Assembly (NCBI GenBank): GCA_002737345.1
Contig: NSIK01000012.1
Location: 41,101 to 105,100, forward strand
Length of the DNA stretch: 64,000 nt
From: Nitrospirota bacterium
GTDB lineage: Bacteria > Nitrospirota > Nitrospiria > Nitrospirales > Nitrospiraceae
Reading direction: 5' to 3'
Below are positions 18,226 to 26,857 of the stretch, one piece after another. Numbering within the stretch: position 1 is the stretch's first letter; every line of letters begins with the position of its first letter. Below the pieces are notes generated by a model that was not told the origin of the DNA, made no database searches, and saw nothing but the letters and a program-made list of their open reading frames with translations. The translations under genes and the position numbers were made by a program.

Positions 18226-18814
18226 TTACGCGGCAGCGGTGAGGCGCGTAAGCGCTGCTTTGATTTGTGCGTCAGCAAGCCAGGTGCCAGCCGCTGACCC
18301 GCCTCTTCAATTTGCTCGCAGGCTGCCGCGCGAACAAGCGCGTCGACTATTCCCGCTGTCTGGTTGGCGGCAGTTCGCTGGATCGCTTCCTTGGCGAGTT
18401 CCTCAATCAATCGGAGTTGTTCTCGAACCATATCGGACAGCGTGGCGCGAAAGGCCACGGCCTGTTCAGCGACGAATTGCTCGAGGCCCGACGGGATCAG
18501 GGGACCGGCGATGTCGGCCAGGCTGCGCTGGATGAGGGATTCGAGAAGGGCTATCTTCTGTTCCAGCCCGGCTGTCAGCCGTTCTTCCACGAGAGAGGCG
18601 CTGGTTTGTGTGCGGACTGCCGCTTCCACGGCTTTGGGCACAAGGGCTGCTAGGTCTTTCCCCACCATCTACGGGAGCAAGTCGGTAATCTTTTTTCCGT
18701 CGGTTCTGGCATGGACTGGAGGAGCTGACTGAAGAGGCGCTTCATCATGTCTTCCGGTTCAATCGCTGCGCTGCTGTCGATAATAAAGATGGCGGAAGCC
18801 ACAGGATTTTCCCA
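18226..18814 (-). pseudogene. decayed gene encoding a helix-rich protein
   Basis: Three overlapping reading-frame pieces on the minus strand read naturally if joined. The first (18814 to about 18697) reads PVASAIFIIDSS and then MMKRLFSQLLQSMPEPTEK. A frameshift falls in a six-T run (18691-18696), then a TAG at 18671-18669 sits directly before the next piece, MVGKDLAALVPKAVEAAV. That piece runs through heptad-like helices to about 18300. A second frameshift leads to LADAQIKAALTRLTAAA and a TAA at 18228-18226. The amphipathic, Glu/Ala-rich helices recall the C-terminal tails of some receiver-domain proteins, but the family is not certain. The open middle piece could alternatively be a short real protein, and homopolymer sequencing errors are possible. 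Confidence 0.5.
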
Positions 18815-18939
18815 TCATATTAGTGATATTGACACAACAGTGGGTATATTCTTTGCCAAGAAAACGCAGGATCTATACGGGTGGCTACTTCGGATGCTGA
18901 GTGGACCGCCCATCGCGTGGGAGAGGACTCGTAGGACTA

Positions 18940-19665
18940 ATGAAGACGCCAATCCATGTCATATTTTTCGATGCAGCTGACACCCTGTTTCATGTGAACG
19001 GTTCGGTAGCGGATATTTATCTTCAACATGCGATTCAGCATGGGTTCAAGCAGACTCCCGATTCGCAGGCATTGATTACCCAAGCGTTTCAGCGCGCCTT
19101 TCGCGACGCTTCGCCGCCGATTTTTGCTGTCACAGACCCCCTTAAATTGAAGCAATGCGAGCGGCTCTGGTGGTTCGACATCGTCCATAACGTGTTTTAT
19201 CGCGTCGGAATGTTCGCGCGGTTCGATGAATTCTTCGAACAGGTTTTCCAGGCGTTTGAAGATCCCCGTTCCTGGAGCCTGTTTCCTGAAACCCATGCCG
19301 TATTGACCAGGTTGCGTGAAGAGGGCTTTGAATTGGGGATTGTTTCCAACTTCGATACCAGACTTTTTTCGGTGATCCGGGGCCTCGGCATCGATCGGCT
19401 CTTCGATACGGTGACGATTGCCAGCCTCTCGATGTGTGCCAAGCCAGCCTCAAAGATTTTTGCAATGGCCCTGGAAAAACATGCGATTGATCCCGGCGAA
19501 GCGATGCATGTCGGAGACAGTCTCAGGGATGATGTGGAGGGCGCGACGAAAGCGGGGTTGACCGGTGTGTTGCTGGATCGAACAGGGCGCGCTCAGGCGA
19601 CGGGCGGCCATGTGATCAAAACGTTAGACGAGTTATTGCCGCTGGTGATGGTGTCAAAGGGGTGA
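18940..19665 (+). CDS. HAD-superfamily hydrolase (subfamily IA)
   Basis: Probable small-molecule phosphatase of the HAD-IA/HDHD3-like group. The 241 aa carry motif I as FFDAADTLF (nucleophile Asp about residue 9; the usual second Asp is at +3, as DAAD, rather than DxD), motif II SNFDTR, motif III lysine in AKPASKIF, and motif IV HVGDSLRDDVEGATKAG. The ATG at 18940 is chosen because it is followed at once by the motif I strand; an upstream GTG extension adds non-conserved residues. It lies 4 bases before the ketopantoate-reductase-like gene, so they are likely cotranscribed. Confidence 0.9.
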   Translation: MKTPIHVIFFDAADTLFHVNGSVADIYLQHAIQHGFKQTPDSQALITQAFQRAFRDASPPIFAVTDPLKLKQCERLWWFDIVHNVFYRVGMFARFDEFFEQVFQAFEDPRSWSLFPETHAVLTRLREEGFELGIVSNFDTRLFSVIRGLGIDRLFDTVTIASLSMCAKPASKIFAMALEKHAIDPGEAMHVGDSLRDDVEGATKAGLTGVLLDRTGRAQATGGHVIKTLDELLPLVMVSKG

Positions 19666-19669
19666 GTAG

Positions 19670-21013
19670 ATGAAGCAGATTTTGATGGTCGGTGCCGGCT
19701 CGGTGGGTGGGTTCTTCGGAGCGCATCTGGCAAAGAATAATCCCAATGTGTCCTTCTTGTTGAGGGCCAAGACGCTCGCGGCCGTGAAACAGAACGGCTT
19801 GACGATTCGTAGCGCCAAGGGCTCCTTTACTGTCCACCCAACCGCTGCTTCAGACCCGCGAGAGCTTCCGAAGCCGGACCTGATCATCCTCTCGGTTAAA
19901 GCCTATGACCTGGACGAGGTGTTGAATCAACTCGAGCCGGTCCTGACCAATCAGACCGTCATCCTGACTCTCCAGAACGGGGTGGATACGGAAGACCGTA
20001 TCGTGGCCCGCCTGCAACGGGATTGCGTCGTCGGTGGCGTAGCCTTTATCTATTCCAAGATCGCCTCGCCCGGCGTCATCGAGCACTATAAGAAGGGGGC
20101 GGTCGCCATCGGTGAGCTGATGGGGCATCAGAGCCCGCGTTTGCTCGCCATTGCGGATCTGTTCAATCAAGCGGGGATTCCCTGTCAGCTTACGGAGGAT
20201 GTGCGGAAAAGCAAATGGGAAAAAATGTGTTGGAACTGCGTCTTCAATCCGCTCACCGTCATTGTCGATGACAAAGTGGCGAAGACGCTAGAACATCCGG
20301 AGATGCTTCGTGTTATCCATCAGATTGTCGAGGAGGTTTCAGCCGTCGCAGCCTCGGTCAAGGTACCTCTGTCGCCTGATATGGCAGAGAAGGTCGTGCG
20401 CTGGACTCAGGAGATTCGCGATATCCATACCTCCATGTACGATGATTGGAAGGCGGGCCGTCGGACCGAGATCGATTACTTGAACGGGTATATTGTGCAA
20501 AAAGGGCGCGAGCTCGGCATTCCAACACCGGTCAATGAGGCGCTGACAGCCATGATCAAGACGATTACGGAAAAGGAAAAGACCGGGCCCGGTATCGTCA
20601 GGATCGACGGGGCGATGGTCCAGCCAGTGTCATTGGATCGCGCGGCGATTGCAGCCTTGCCGGCGGAGCACCAGCTGGACATTTCGACGGTGATGCCCAA
20701 TATGAAGGGTAAAGGCATTCGCCTCAAAGCCTTGCTGGATATGCCGGCTCTGGCGATCAAGGCCGATCATGTCACGGTCCATGCCGGAGACGGAAAGTAT
20801 TCAGCCTGTCTGACCCTTGCGCAGGCCGTAGAGTGGGGAATTTTATTGTATGAAGTGGATGGGGAGGCTCTTCCTGAGTCGAAAGGCGGCCCCTATCGAT
20901 TGGTAACCCCGGGTCTGGGAGATCTCTGTGCCAATGTGAAGGGGGTCGCGAGGATCGAGGTCACGATTGGACCCGGCACAGATACCAGACCATCGGTCAG
21001 GACGAATTGCTGA
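19670..21013 (+). CDS. ketopantoate reductase-like protein fused to a sulfite-oxidase-type Moco domain
   Basis: Residues 1 to about 305 form a 2-dehydropantoate 2-reductase: Rossmann motif VGAGSVGGFFGAHLAK, LSVKAYDLDEVL, LTLQNGVDTED, and the C-terminal domain with the catalytic-lysine region KWEKMCWNCVFNPLTV. This family reduces ketopantoate to pantoate with NADPH. Residues about 315-447 resemble the molybdopterin-binding fold of sulfite oxidase-like proteins (LDRAAIAALPAE, GKGIRLKALLD, YSACLTLAQA, YEVDGEALPESKGGPYRLV and a closing RIEV). The position where the Moco-ligand cysteine would be expected holds STVMPNM, with no Cys, so cofactor binding is doubtful. The 447 aa exceed the usual 300. 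The pantoate role is inferred. Confidence 0.85.
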   Translation: MKQILMVGAGSVGGFFGAHLAKNNPNVSFLLRAKTLAAVKQNGLTIRSAKGSFTVHPTAASDPRELPKPDLIILSVKAYDLDEVLNQLEPVLTNQTVILTLQNGVDTEDRIVARLQRDCVVGGVAFIYSKIASPGVIEHYKKGAVAIGELMGHQSPRLLAIADLFNQAGIPCQLTEDVRKSKWEKMCWNCVFNPLTVIVDDKVAKTLEHPEMLRVIHQIVEEVSAVAASVKVPLSPDMAEKVVRWTQEIRDIHTSMYDDWKAGRRTEIDYLNGYIVQKGRELGIPTPVNEALTAMIKTITEKEKTGPGIVRIDGAMVQPVSLDRAAIAALPAEHQLDISTVMPNMKGKGIRLKALLDMPALAIKADHVTVHAGDGKYSACLTLAQAVEWGILLYEVDGEALPESKGGPYRLVTPGLGDLCANVKGVARIEVTIGPGTDTRPSVRTNC

Positions 21014-21021
21014 AAACTTAT

Positions 21022-22347
21022 TTATCGAAAGACTCGAATCGTTTTCCACTGTTCCGATCTGTAACGCCACAAGAGTAACGCCATCCTGACCGTCCAATCC
21101 GCGATCATCGCACTCCAGACATAGAGCACATCCATCGCAAGCCAGGGTCCTGCGGTGATGGCGAGGGGCACGCGGACTCCCCACATGCCGATGGTCGTGG
21201 CCAGCATGATGAATCTGGTATCGCCCGCTCCACGCAGTGACCCTGCCAGGACCATGGTGAGGGCCAGCGGCACTTGGAGCACGGCGACGATTCGCAGGAA
21301 GACTGTTCCGAGTTCGATGACGGCTTCGTCATGAGTAAAGGCGCGAAGCAGGATGTAGGGGAAAAAGAAGAACAAGACGCCCATCGCGGCCATCGCAGTA
21401 CTGGCCAGCCGGTTCGCCTCCCAGTTTTCGAGTTTCGCCCTCACATATTTCCCCGCGCCAATACTCTGTCCCACCATCGTGGCCGCAGCAATGGCAAACC
21501 CATATCCAGGCAGGAACGAGAGAGACTCAATCGACAAGCCGACTTGATGGGCTGCATAAGTCACGGTGCCGTAGAGCAGGACAACCTTGGTGTAAATGAT
21601 GATGCCTGCCTGTTGAAAGATCCGTTCGCCGGAGACCGGCGCGCCGATCTGCCAGGTGGAGCGCATGAGATCGCGGCGGATCACGAGCGACCGCTTGAAG
21701 ACTCTTCGATTGGCCCAGAGGAGATAGAGGACGCCGGTTCCTTCCGCGAGTCCTGTAGCCACGGCGGCGCCGGTGAGACCCCAGGCTGGAAACCCCCAGA
21801 GGCCATAGACTAGCGGGTAGGCGATCGTCAGATAGATGAGATTCACTCCGATCAAAGCATACATCGGCGTTTTAGTATCGCCGGTTCCTTGCATTATCGA
21901 GGAGAGCACTTGAAGGAAGATGGTGCAGGGAATGACCAGGAAGATGAGGTTCGAATAGGGCAGAGCCAAGGCGATGACGTCCTGCTCTGCGCCTAACAGC
22001 TCCATAGTGAGACGATTGAGGGACAGTCCCAGTAGCACGAGGCCGCAGGAGACGAGGGCGGCCAATCCAAGAAGATGGGTGGCGGCTTCTCCGACGTCTT
22101 TGGTGCGGCGCGCACCCCAGAGCTGGGCGATGAGGACGTTGGCTCCCACTGACAAGCCGGAGACGAGTGTGGTGGACATGAAGGCCAGTAACTGGCCGAG
22201 TCCGACTGCGGCAATGGAGGTCGCGCCGAGCCCGCCCACGAGGAAGACGGCGGCGATGCCTTCGGTGCGTTGGAGCAGGCTGCTGACCGTGACTGGCAGG
22301 GCAAGGGTCAGGACCGATTTTCTGATTTGGGCGATGCGGGATGCCAT
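21022..22347 (-). CDS. MATE-family multidrug/Na+ efflux transporter
   Basis: Integral membrane antiporter of about 12 helices, 441 aa in two MatE repeats. Typical features are LTLALPVTVSSLLQRTEGI in helix 1, ANVLIAQLWGARR in the first loop (Q-x-x-GA-x pattern), and the second-half equivalent ATMVGQSIGAGKYVRAK, plus LVIPCTIFLQVLSSIMQGTGDTKTPMY. The ATG at 22347 has AGGA about 8 bases upstream and is preferred over the ATG at 22356. Substrate and coupling ion cannot be told. It converges on the ketopantoate-reductase fusion with an 8-base gap. Confidence 0.92.
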   Translation of the reverse strand: MASRIAQIRKSVLTLALPVTVSSLLQRTEGIAAVFLVGGLGATSIAAVGLGQLLAFMSTTLVSGLSVGANVLIAQLWGARRTKDVGEAATHLLGLAALVSCGLVLLGLSLNRLTMELLGAEQDVIALALPYSNLIFLVIPCTIFLQVLSSIMQGTGDTKTPMYALIGVNLIYLTIAYPLVYGLWGFPAWGLTGAAVATGLAEGTGVLYLLWANRRVFKRSLVIRRDLMRSTWQIGAPVSGERIFQQAGIIIYTKVVLLYGTVTYAAHQVGLSIESLSFLPGYGFAIAAATMVGQSIGAGKYVRAKLENWEANRLASTAMAAMGVLFFFFPYILLRAFTHDEAVIELGTVFLRIVAVLQVPLALTMVLAGSLRGAGDTRFIMLATTIGMWGVRVPLAITAGPWLAMDVLYVWSAMIADWTVRMALLLWRYRSEQWKTIRVFR

Positions 22348-22360
22348 GTGTGACATCCTA

Positions 22361-22475
22361 GCAGGCCGTTGATAACGGCCGCCAGCTTCGTTCCCAGGGC
22401 TCGTGAAACGTAGACGTAAAACGAGAGTTGACCGGGAGCGGCGGTCTTGTTGGACGAACTTCCTTAACAGCCTGA
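22361..22475. repeat. intergenic repeat element, copy 2, with ACGTTTCAC core
   Basis: Bounded by near-inverted ends CAGGCCGTT (22362-22370) and AACAGCCTG (22466-22474). Its ends resemble those of the 7849-7972 element. The middle contains GTGAAACGTAGACGTAAAAC, which belongs to the ACGTTTCAC family also found at about 30627, 45880, 57366 and 60840. It is MITE-like in size, with no ORF. Confidence 0.5.
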
Positions 22476-22542
22476 GATTGATTCGTGCTGTGCCTTCTGC
22501 CTGCTGGACAAATGAGGGGCTGTCCGATTAGGGTTCTGTACG

Positions 22543-24069
22543 ATGAATGAACTCAACGATCCCGTACCAGCTGCGCTTCCGAAGGTTCCGCGCCTGTCCA
22601 AGTCGAAATTTCTGTCCGGTCTGCAATGTCATAAGCGCCTATACCTTGAAATCCATCAGCCTTTTCTTGCGACCAAGCCGGACGCGGCGACTCAGGCGAT
22701 GTTTGAGATGGGAACAGCAGTCGGGGAGTTGGCCAGGAGTCGTTTTGCCGGCGGTGTCCTGGTGACTGCTGGGTATCGCCAGACCGAGGCAGCGCTGGCG
22801 CAGACGGCGGCTTTGGTGAAAAATCTTGCCGTGCCGGCGATTTTCGAAGCGGCCTTTTTGCACGGCGGAGTGCTGATTCGCGCGGATGTGCTGGAGCGGG
22901 TGCCGTCCGCGGAGGGAGAGCCTGGCGGTTGGCGTTTGATCGAGGTCAAGTCTTCCACCAAGGTCAAAGACACCCATCTTGAAGATCTTGCGGTACAAAG
23001 CGAGGTGATTCAAGGGGCGGGACTGACGCTGGTTTCCGTCGGTCTCATGCACATCAATACCTCGTATCTCTATCGCGAGGGAGCCGTCGATCTGACGGAA
23101 TTATTTTCGATTCAGGATCTGTCCGAGGCTGTGGCGCAGCGCAGAGCGGAGGTGCCGGGGCGGTTGGCTGAGATGACTAGCATGCTGCTTCAGGCGCAAG
23201 CGCCCGCCATCGAGCCGAGCCAGCATTGTCATACACCCCATGATTGCGCCTTCTGGGACCATTGCACCAAAGACAAGCCGGATCGGTGGATTCATTACTT
23301 GCCTGGTGCGAAACAGATCGTCGGTCAGTTGATCGAGCAGGGAGTGACGACGATTGACGAGATCCCGGCTGGCACCAAGCTCTCGCCGGTGCAGCGCCGT
23401 GTGAAGGAGAATGTCGAGTGGACTTCCGCGAAGCTCGGCACGATGTTGACGGCCGTCCAGTACCCAGTGCATCACCTTGACTTTGAAACGGTCATGCTGG
23501 CTGTGCCGCGATTTTCTGCGACGAGGCCTTATCAGGCCCTTCCCGTTCAATGGTCGAATCATATTCAGCAGGTTACCGGTGCGCTGTCTCACGAGGAGTT
23601 TTTGCACAAGGATGTGGGAGATCCCAGGAGGATGTTGGCTGAGTCTTTACTGGAATCTCTGGGGGAGAAGGGGAGTATCTGTGTCTATTCGGCCTACGAG
23701 CAGTCCGTTCTGGAGCAGCTGGCCGTCGCGATTCCCTCATTGAAGCCAGCGTTGCAGCGCATCATTGCCCGGCTTTGGGACCTCTTTCCGATCATACGCG
23801 ACCATTATTATCATCCAGCTTTCGGCGGATCCTATTCCATCAAGTCCGTGGTGCGTGCCATGGTGCCCTCGCTCGCTTATGACGACTTGGCGATCAAAGA
23901 GGGTGGCCATGCAGCCAGTCAATATTACCGGATGGTCTTTGTCGAAACGGATTGGGTCGAGCGGGCGGCGATTGAAGAGGCCTTGTTGCGCTATTGCGAG
24001 CGGGATACCCTGGCGATGGTTGAGCTCAGACGAGCGTTGCAGGGAAAAGCGCAGAAGCAGAAAGACTGA
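22543..24069 (+). CDS. DUF2779-domain protein (PD-(D/E)XK nuclease-like)
   Basis: 508 aa. The N-terminal third resembles Cas4/PD-(D/E)XK nucleases: LSKSKFLSGLQCHKRLYLE at the start, then RADVLERV, IEVKSSTKVKDTHLEDLAVQ as the nuclease core, and a cysteine cluster CHTPHDCAFWDHC (about 227-239). With the first cysteine in LQCHKR this could hold an iron-sulfur cluster. The C-terminal DUF2779 half starts with HHLDFETVMLAVPRF and has acidic, RNase H-like motifs to YCERDTLAMVELRRAL. No cas genes or defence partners are nearby. Nuclease function is inferred from fold; the physiological role is unknown. Confidence 0.85.
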   Translation: MNELNDPVPAALPKVPRLSKSKFLSGLQCHKRLYLEIHQPFLATKPDAATQAMFEMGTAVGELARSRFAGGVLVTAGYRQTEAALAQTAALVKNLAVPAIFEAAFLHGGVLIRADVLERVPSAEGEPGGWRLIEVKSSTKVKDTHLEDLAVQSEVIQGAGLTLVSVGLMHINTSYLYREGAVDLTELFSIQDLSEAVAQRRAEVPGRLAEMTSMLLQAQAPAIEPSQHCHTPHDCAFWDHCTKDKPDRWIHYLPGAKQIVGQLIEQGVTTIDEIPAGTKLSPVQRRVKENVEWTSAKLGTMLTAVQYPVHHLDFETVMLAVPRFSATRPYQALPVQWSNHIQQVTGALSHEEFLHKDVGDPRRMLAESLLESLGEKGSICVYSAYEQSVLEQLAVAIPSLKPALQRIIARLWDLFPIIRDHYYHPAFGGSYSIKSVVRAMVPSLAYDDLAIKEGGHAASQYYRMVFVETDWVERAAIEEALLRYCERDTLAMVELRRALQGKAQKQKD

Positions 24070-24121
24070 GATGCTGACGGCCGACCTCGTTTAGAAGGTC
24101 GGCGGTACGAGTCAGCTTGTT

Positions 24122-24211
24122 TGGCGGAGAGGGTGGGGATCGAACCCACGGTCCCGTTGCCAGGACAGCAGTTTTCGAGACTGCCCGATTCGGCCACTCT
24201 CGCACCTCTCC
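24122..24211 (-). tRNA. tRNA-Ser(CGA)
   Basis: The acceptor stem GGAGAGG (24211-24205) pairs with CCTCTCC (24132-24126), then discriminator G and an encoded CCA (24124-24122). The anticodon arm has stem GCAGT/ACTGC with loop CTCGAAA, so the anticodon is CGA and it reads UCG. The T arm is GTGGGTTCGATCCCCAC-like, and a long variable arm of the class II type lies between. Length is 87 bases plus CCA. Confidence 0.96.
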
Positions 24212-24359
24212 GCATGGTAGAACTCGTCGAACGTCAGGGTAGGATTGGGACTGTATCGTCCGCATGATCGACAGTGCGGCGAGCTTATCGCGCCGGGAGT
24301 ATTTTTTCAATCGATTTCCTGTCTGAATCAGACGGCGTGATCGGTTGAGGTTGTAACGT

Positions 24360-25145
24360 ATGCCAAACGTCGGTTCATCTGAAGCCCTGCCGCTGCCCAT
24401 TGATCCGGTTGACGCAGTTCTGGATGTTCAAGGGAACGCTCTCTGCGGCCTTGATGCAACGACCATCGCGCTGTGGGGTGTGAGCCTCGACGGACCTCAG
24501 GCCTGTCAGGACCACTGCCGTCGTCTTCTTTCCGATGAAGAGCGCGCGCGAGCCGGTCGATTTATCCGTGACGAAGACCGGCACCGTTACATCTTTGCGC
24601 ATGGCTGCCTCAGGCTATTGTTAGGCCATTACCTGAACATTGAACCCGATGCCGTGACGTTGCAACGGGGCCCGGCGGGTAAGCCCGCGCTCTGTCACAC
24701 ACGACATGGGAGCGATATTTTCTTCAACCTTTCTCATGCCCACGGCGTGGCGCTCATTGCCATCGCACAGGGACGCGAGGTGGGCGTCGATCTGGAACGA
24801 GTCCGTTCTGATGTCGCGGTGGAGAAACTCTCCACGCGGTATTTTTCGCCAGGCGAACAAATGATGCTTAGGCAATCGGCGCAGGCAGAGCGCCCGGCGC
24901 GGTTCTTTCGCTATTGGGTTGCGAAGGAGGCTGTGCTCAAGGCACAGGGTGTCGGACTCCGGTCGCTGAGCCAGTGCGAAGTTTTTCTGGCAGCGGATGG
25001 AGCAGGGGCAGAGGTGCTGGCTCCGGCTGACGCGTTTCGCCGGGACAGCTGGACGATTCGTTTTCTCGCGTGTGGAGCGGGGTGGGATGGGGCTGTGGCG
25101 GCGCAGGGGAAGGACTGGACCGCGCGGGGTGGCGTGGTGCGATAG
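24360..25145 (+). CDS. 4'-phosphopantetheinyl transferase (Sfp type)
   Basis: Transfers the phosphopantetheine arm of CoA to acyl- or peptidyl-carrier proteins. The 261 aa show the two-domain Sfp/Gsp architecture: GPAGKPAL and FFNLSHAHGVALIAI before the magnesium motif VGVDLERV, and the second motif RYWVAKEAVLKAQGVGL holding the W-x-x-KEA-x-K signature. This size group usually serves secondary-metabolite or lysine-type carrier proteins rather than the 120-aa AcpS. No polyketide or NRPS gene lies in the window. The gene lies between tRNA-Ser and the convergent tadA. Confidence 0.93.
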   Translation: MPNVGSSEALPLPIDPVDAVLDVQGNALCGLDATTIALWGVSLDGPQACQDHCRRLLSDEERARAGRFIRDEDRHRYIFAHGCLRLLLGHYLNIEPDAVTLQRGPAGKPALCHTRHGSDIFFNLSHAHGVALIAIAQGREVGVDLERVRSDVAVEKLSTRYFSPGEQMMLRQSAQAERPARFFRYWVAKEAVLKAQGVGLRSLSQCEVFLAADGAGAEVLAPADAFRRDSWTIRFLACGAGWDGAVAAQGKDWTARGGVVR

Positions 25146-25152
25146 GGCCGGC

Positions 25153-25647
25153 CTATTGGGGAGGAGAAGGCTTTGTCGCTGGCGGCCCCTCGCGCAGCGC
25201 TCTGAAGAATTTCTGCAAGAGGGCCTGGCTCTCCTGTTCCAGTACCCCGCCTGTTACGGAAACCCGATGGTTCAGTTTCGGCTCTGATGATAAATCCAAC
25301 ACCGAGCCGCAGGCGCCGGCTTTCGGATCCCTGGCCCCAAAGACGAGTCTGGGAATTCTCGCCAGGATAATCGCTCCGATACACATCGCACAGGGTTCGA
25401 GGGTCACGTAGAGCGTCGTGTCGAGCAAGCGCCAACTCCCCAGCGCAGTTGCGGCAGTGCGGATGGCGATGATCTCCGCATGGGCCGTGGGGTCTTGCCA
25501 GAGTTCTCGATAGTTGTGTGTGTGGGCCAGAATCCTGTCTCCCTGCACCACCAGCGCCCCAATCGGCACTTCGCCGAGTTCCCTCGCGCGCGCCGCTTCC
25601 TCCAGGGCCATTCGCATGAAGGCCTGATCCTGTTCATCGGATGGCAT
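25153..25647 (-). CDS. tadA: tRNA-specific adenosine deaminase
   Basis: Deaminates A34 to inosine in tRNA-Arg(ACG), whose gene lies in this window at 32578. The 164 aa contain the zinc signature HAEIIAIRTA (His ligand and catalytic Glu) and PCAMCIGAI (two Cys ligands), preceded by the typical LALEEAARARELGEVPIGALVV-type N-terminus. The ATG at 25647 starts 14 bases inside the 3' end of the upstream outer-membrane-like gene, so the two are likely translationally coupled. A longer upstream reading frame has no family character. Confidence 0.95.
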   Translation of the reverse strand: MPSDEQDQAFMRMALEEAARARELGEVPIGALVVQGDRILAHTHNYRELWQDPTAHAEIIAIRTAATALGSWRLLDTTLYVTLEPCAMCIGAIILARIPRLVFGARDPKAGACGSVLDLSSEPKLNHRVSVTGGVLEQESQALLQKFFRALREGPPATKPSPPQ

Positions 25648-26542
25648 GGTGACCGCCTTGTGCGATGCGGGCCGGGCTCGATGACTTGGTCCATTCGAAT
25701 TCATATCGGAGCTGCAAGGCGGTATATCGCTGCACCAGCCCTGTTCGATCCATCGACATATCCTTTTCATGGATCAGGGCGATTTCCATATCCTGATAGC
25801 GGAGCGCGAGTCCCAGGACCAGATCGAGCTCGCTGGGCTGGAGCACATTAGAGGCGCTCCGGTCCGTGAAGACGTTGCCGTCCACAAAGAGGACCACACG
25901 ATTACGGTAGAGGTCGAGGTCTGCATGGGCCACATAGCGGAACAAGGCGCGGCCTGTATTATCCGGACGGGCAAAGTAGGTCTGGTTGTGAAAGAGCCAG
26001 CCGCCGCCGGCATAGACCGTGAGGTTCTGTTCGGGGAACGCTGAGCGCCACCAGCTGAGGCTGCGGGCATCGGCTGGCCGGTAGGTCACGAGCGTGTCGG
26101 CATAGGCCTGGACGATGCCGCGGCGATCGACGGGGGCGTCCCGTTCATATTGCAGCCGCCAGTTCCAGTTCTGGATGGCGCCGGTGAAGGCATAGACCGA
26201 GTCCCATTCCGAGAGGCTGATCCAGCCGGCCTTCCGGTCTGAAAAGACGTTTTGGTCTGTGTAAAACTGCAGATACTCTTTGTAAATATTCGTTTCGAGA
26301 TGGATCATGTGGCGGAGACCGACTAGGCCGCTATTGTCCGGTCTTGCGGCAAAGGTGGGGTTATGCATGAAGGCGCCGGTGAGGAGATAGCCCTGGAGCC
26401 AGTGTTCTTCGCTCTGGTTGTGGGCCCCCTCCATTTCCGGCAGTGGACGGCCGTATTTCTCCAGCGCCCAGAGTGCAGGTGGAGAGATCAGGCCGAATCC
26501 CCAGAGCAGAGAGGCAATTGTCAGAAGGCGTAGCGTTCGCAT
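25634..26542 (-). CDS. exported protein, probable outer-membrane beta-barrel
   Basis: Not recognised as a named family. The 302 aa have a signal peptide (about 1-26, ending at ALWALE) and a mature part of alternating aromatic strands, for example HLETNIYKEYLQFYTDQNVFSDR and VAHADLDLYRNRVVLFVDGN. The phrase N.TFAARPDNSG near residue 60 recurs as N.TYFARPDNTG near residue 190, and the DxNVFSDR/DGNVFTDR phrases repeat too, so the protein is an internal duplication of about 130 residues. A pore or surface barrel is inferred. It overlaps tadA by 14 bases. Confidence 0.72.
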   Translation of the reverse strand: MRTLRLLTIASLLWGFGLISPPALWALEKYGRPLPEMEGAHNQSEEHWLQGYLLTGAFMHNPTFAARPDNSGLVGLRHMIHLETNIYKEYLQFYTDQNVFSDRKAGWISLSEWDSVYAFTGAIQNWNWRLQYERDAPVDRRGIVQAYADTLVTYRPADARSLSWWRSAFPEQNLTVYAGGGWLFHNQTYFARPDNTGRALFRYVAHADLDLYRNRVVLFVDGNVFTDRSASNVLQPSELDLVLGLALRYQDMEIALIHEKDMSMDRTGLVQRYTALQLRYEFEWTKSSSPARIAQGGHHAIR

Positions 26543-26661
26543 GGTGCGTGGTATCGGCCGACGAGTCTTTCCTATCCTTCGAATGGATGAACGATTTTGG
26601 CGGTTGTAACGGATGAACGAAGCACGGTCAAGCGTTGTTTGTGGCCCGAGCTAGGATCGTC

Positions 26662-26841
26662 TTAGCACAAAGGCTGATCCTGCCGATTCCAAACTGACAA
26701 AAAAGTTTTGGCACCGGTGAAGTTCGCCGCTTTCTTGGTCAGGAGAGGAGGTGTATCTCCTCGATCCATATCAAAGGCTCCGATGCTGACGGGTTCGCCA
26801 TGGAGCGCGTACCAGTATCCAAGATTGCCTCGGCCTATTTT
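26662..26841 (-). pseudogene. orphan C-terminal protein fragment
   Basis: An open minus-strand frame without a plausible start codon runs from just after a TGA (26844-26842) to a TAA at 26664-26662. It reads NLGYWYALHGEPVSIGAFD and later TGAKTFLSVWNRQDQPLC. The YxLHGEPVSIGxFD pattern recalls the C-terminal strand region of RskA-like anti-sigma domains, but this is weak. It sits in an otherwise empty 315-base gap and may be the remnant of a lost gene. Confidence 0.3.
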
Positions 26842-26857
26842 TCACGTTGAATTGAGT

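Noticed and set aside
18829..18850. TTGACA and TATATT near the HAD gene as a promoter
   Set aside because: The spacer is only 10 bases, too short for a sigma-70 promoter.
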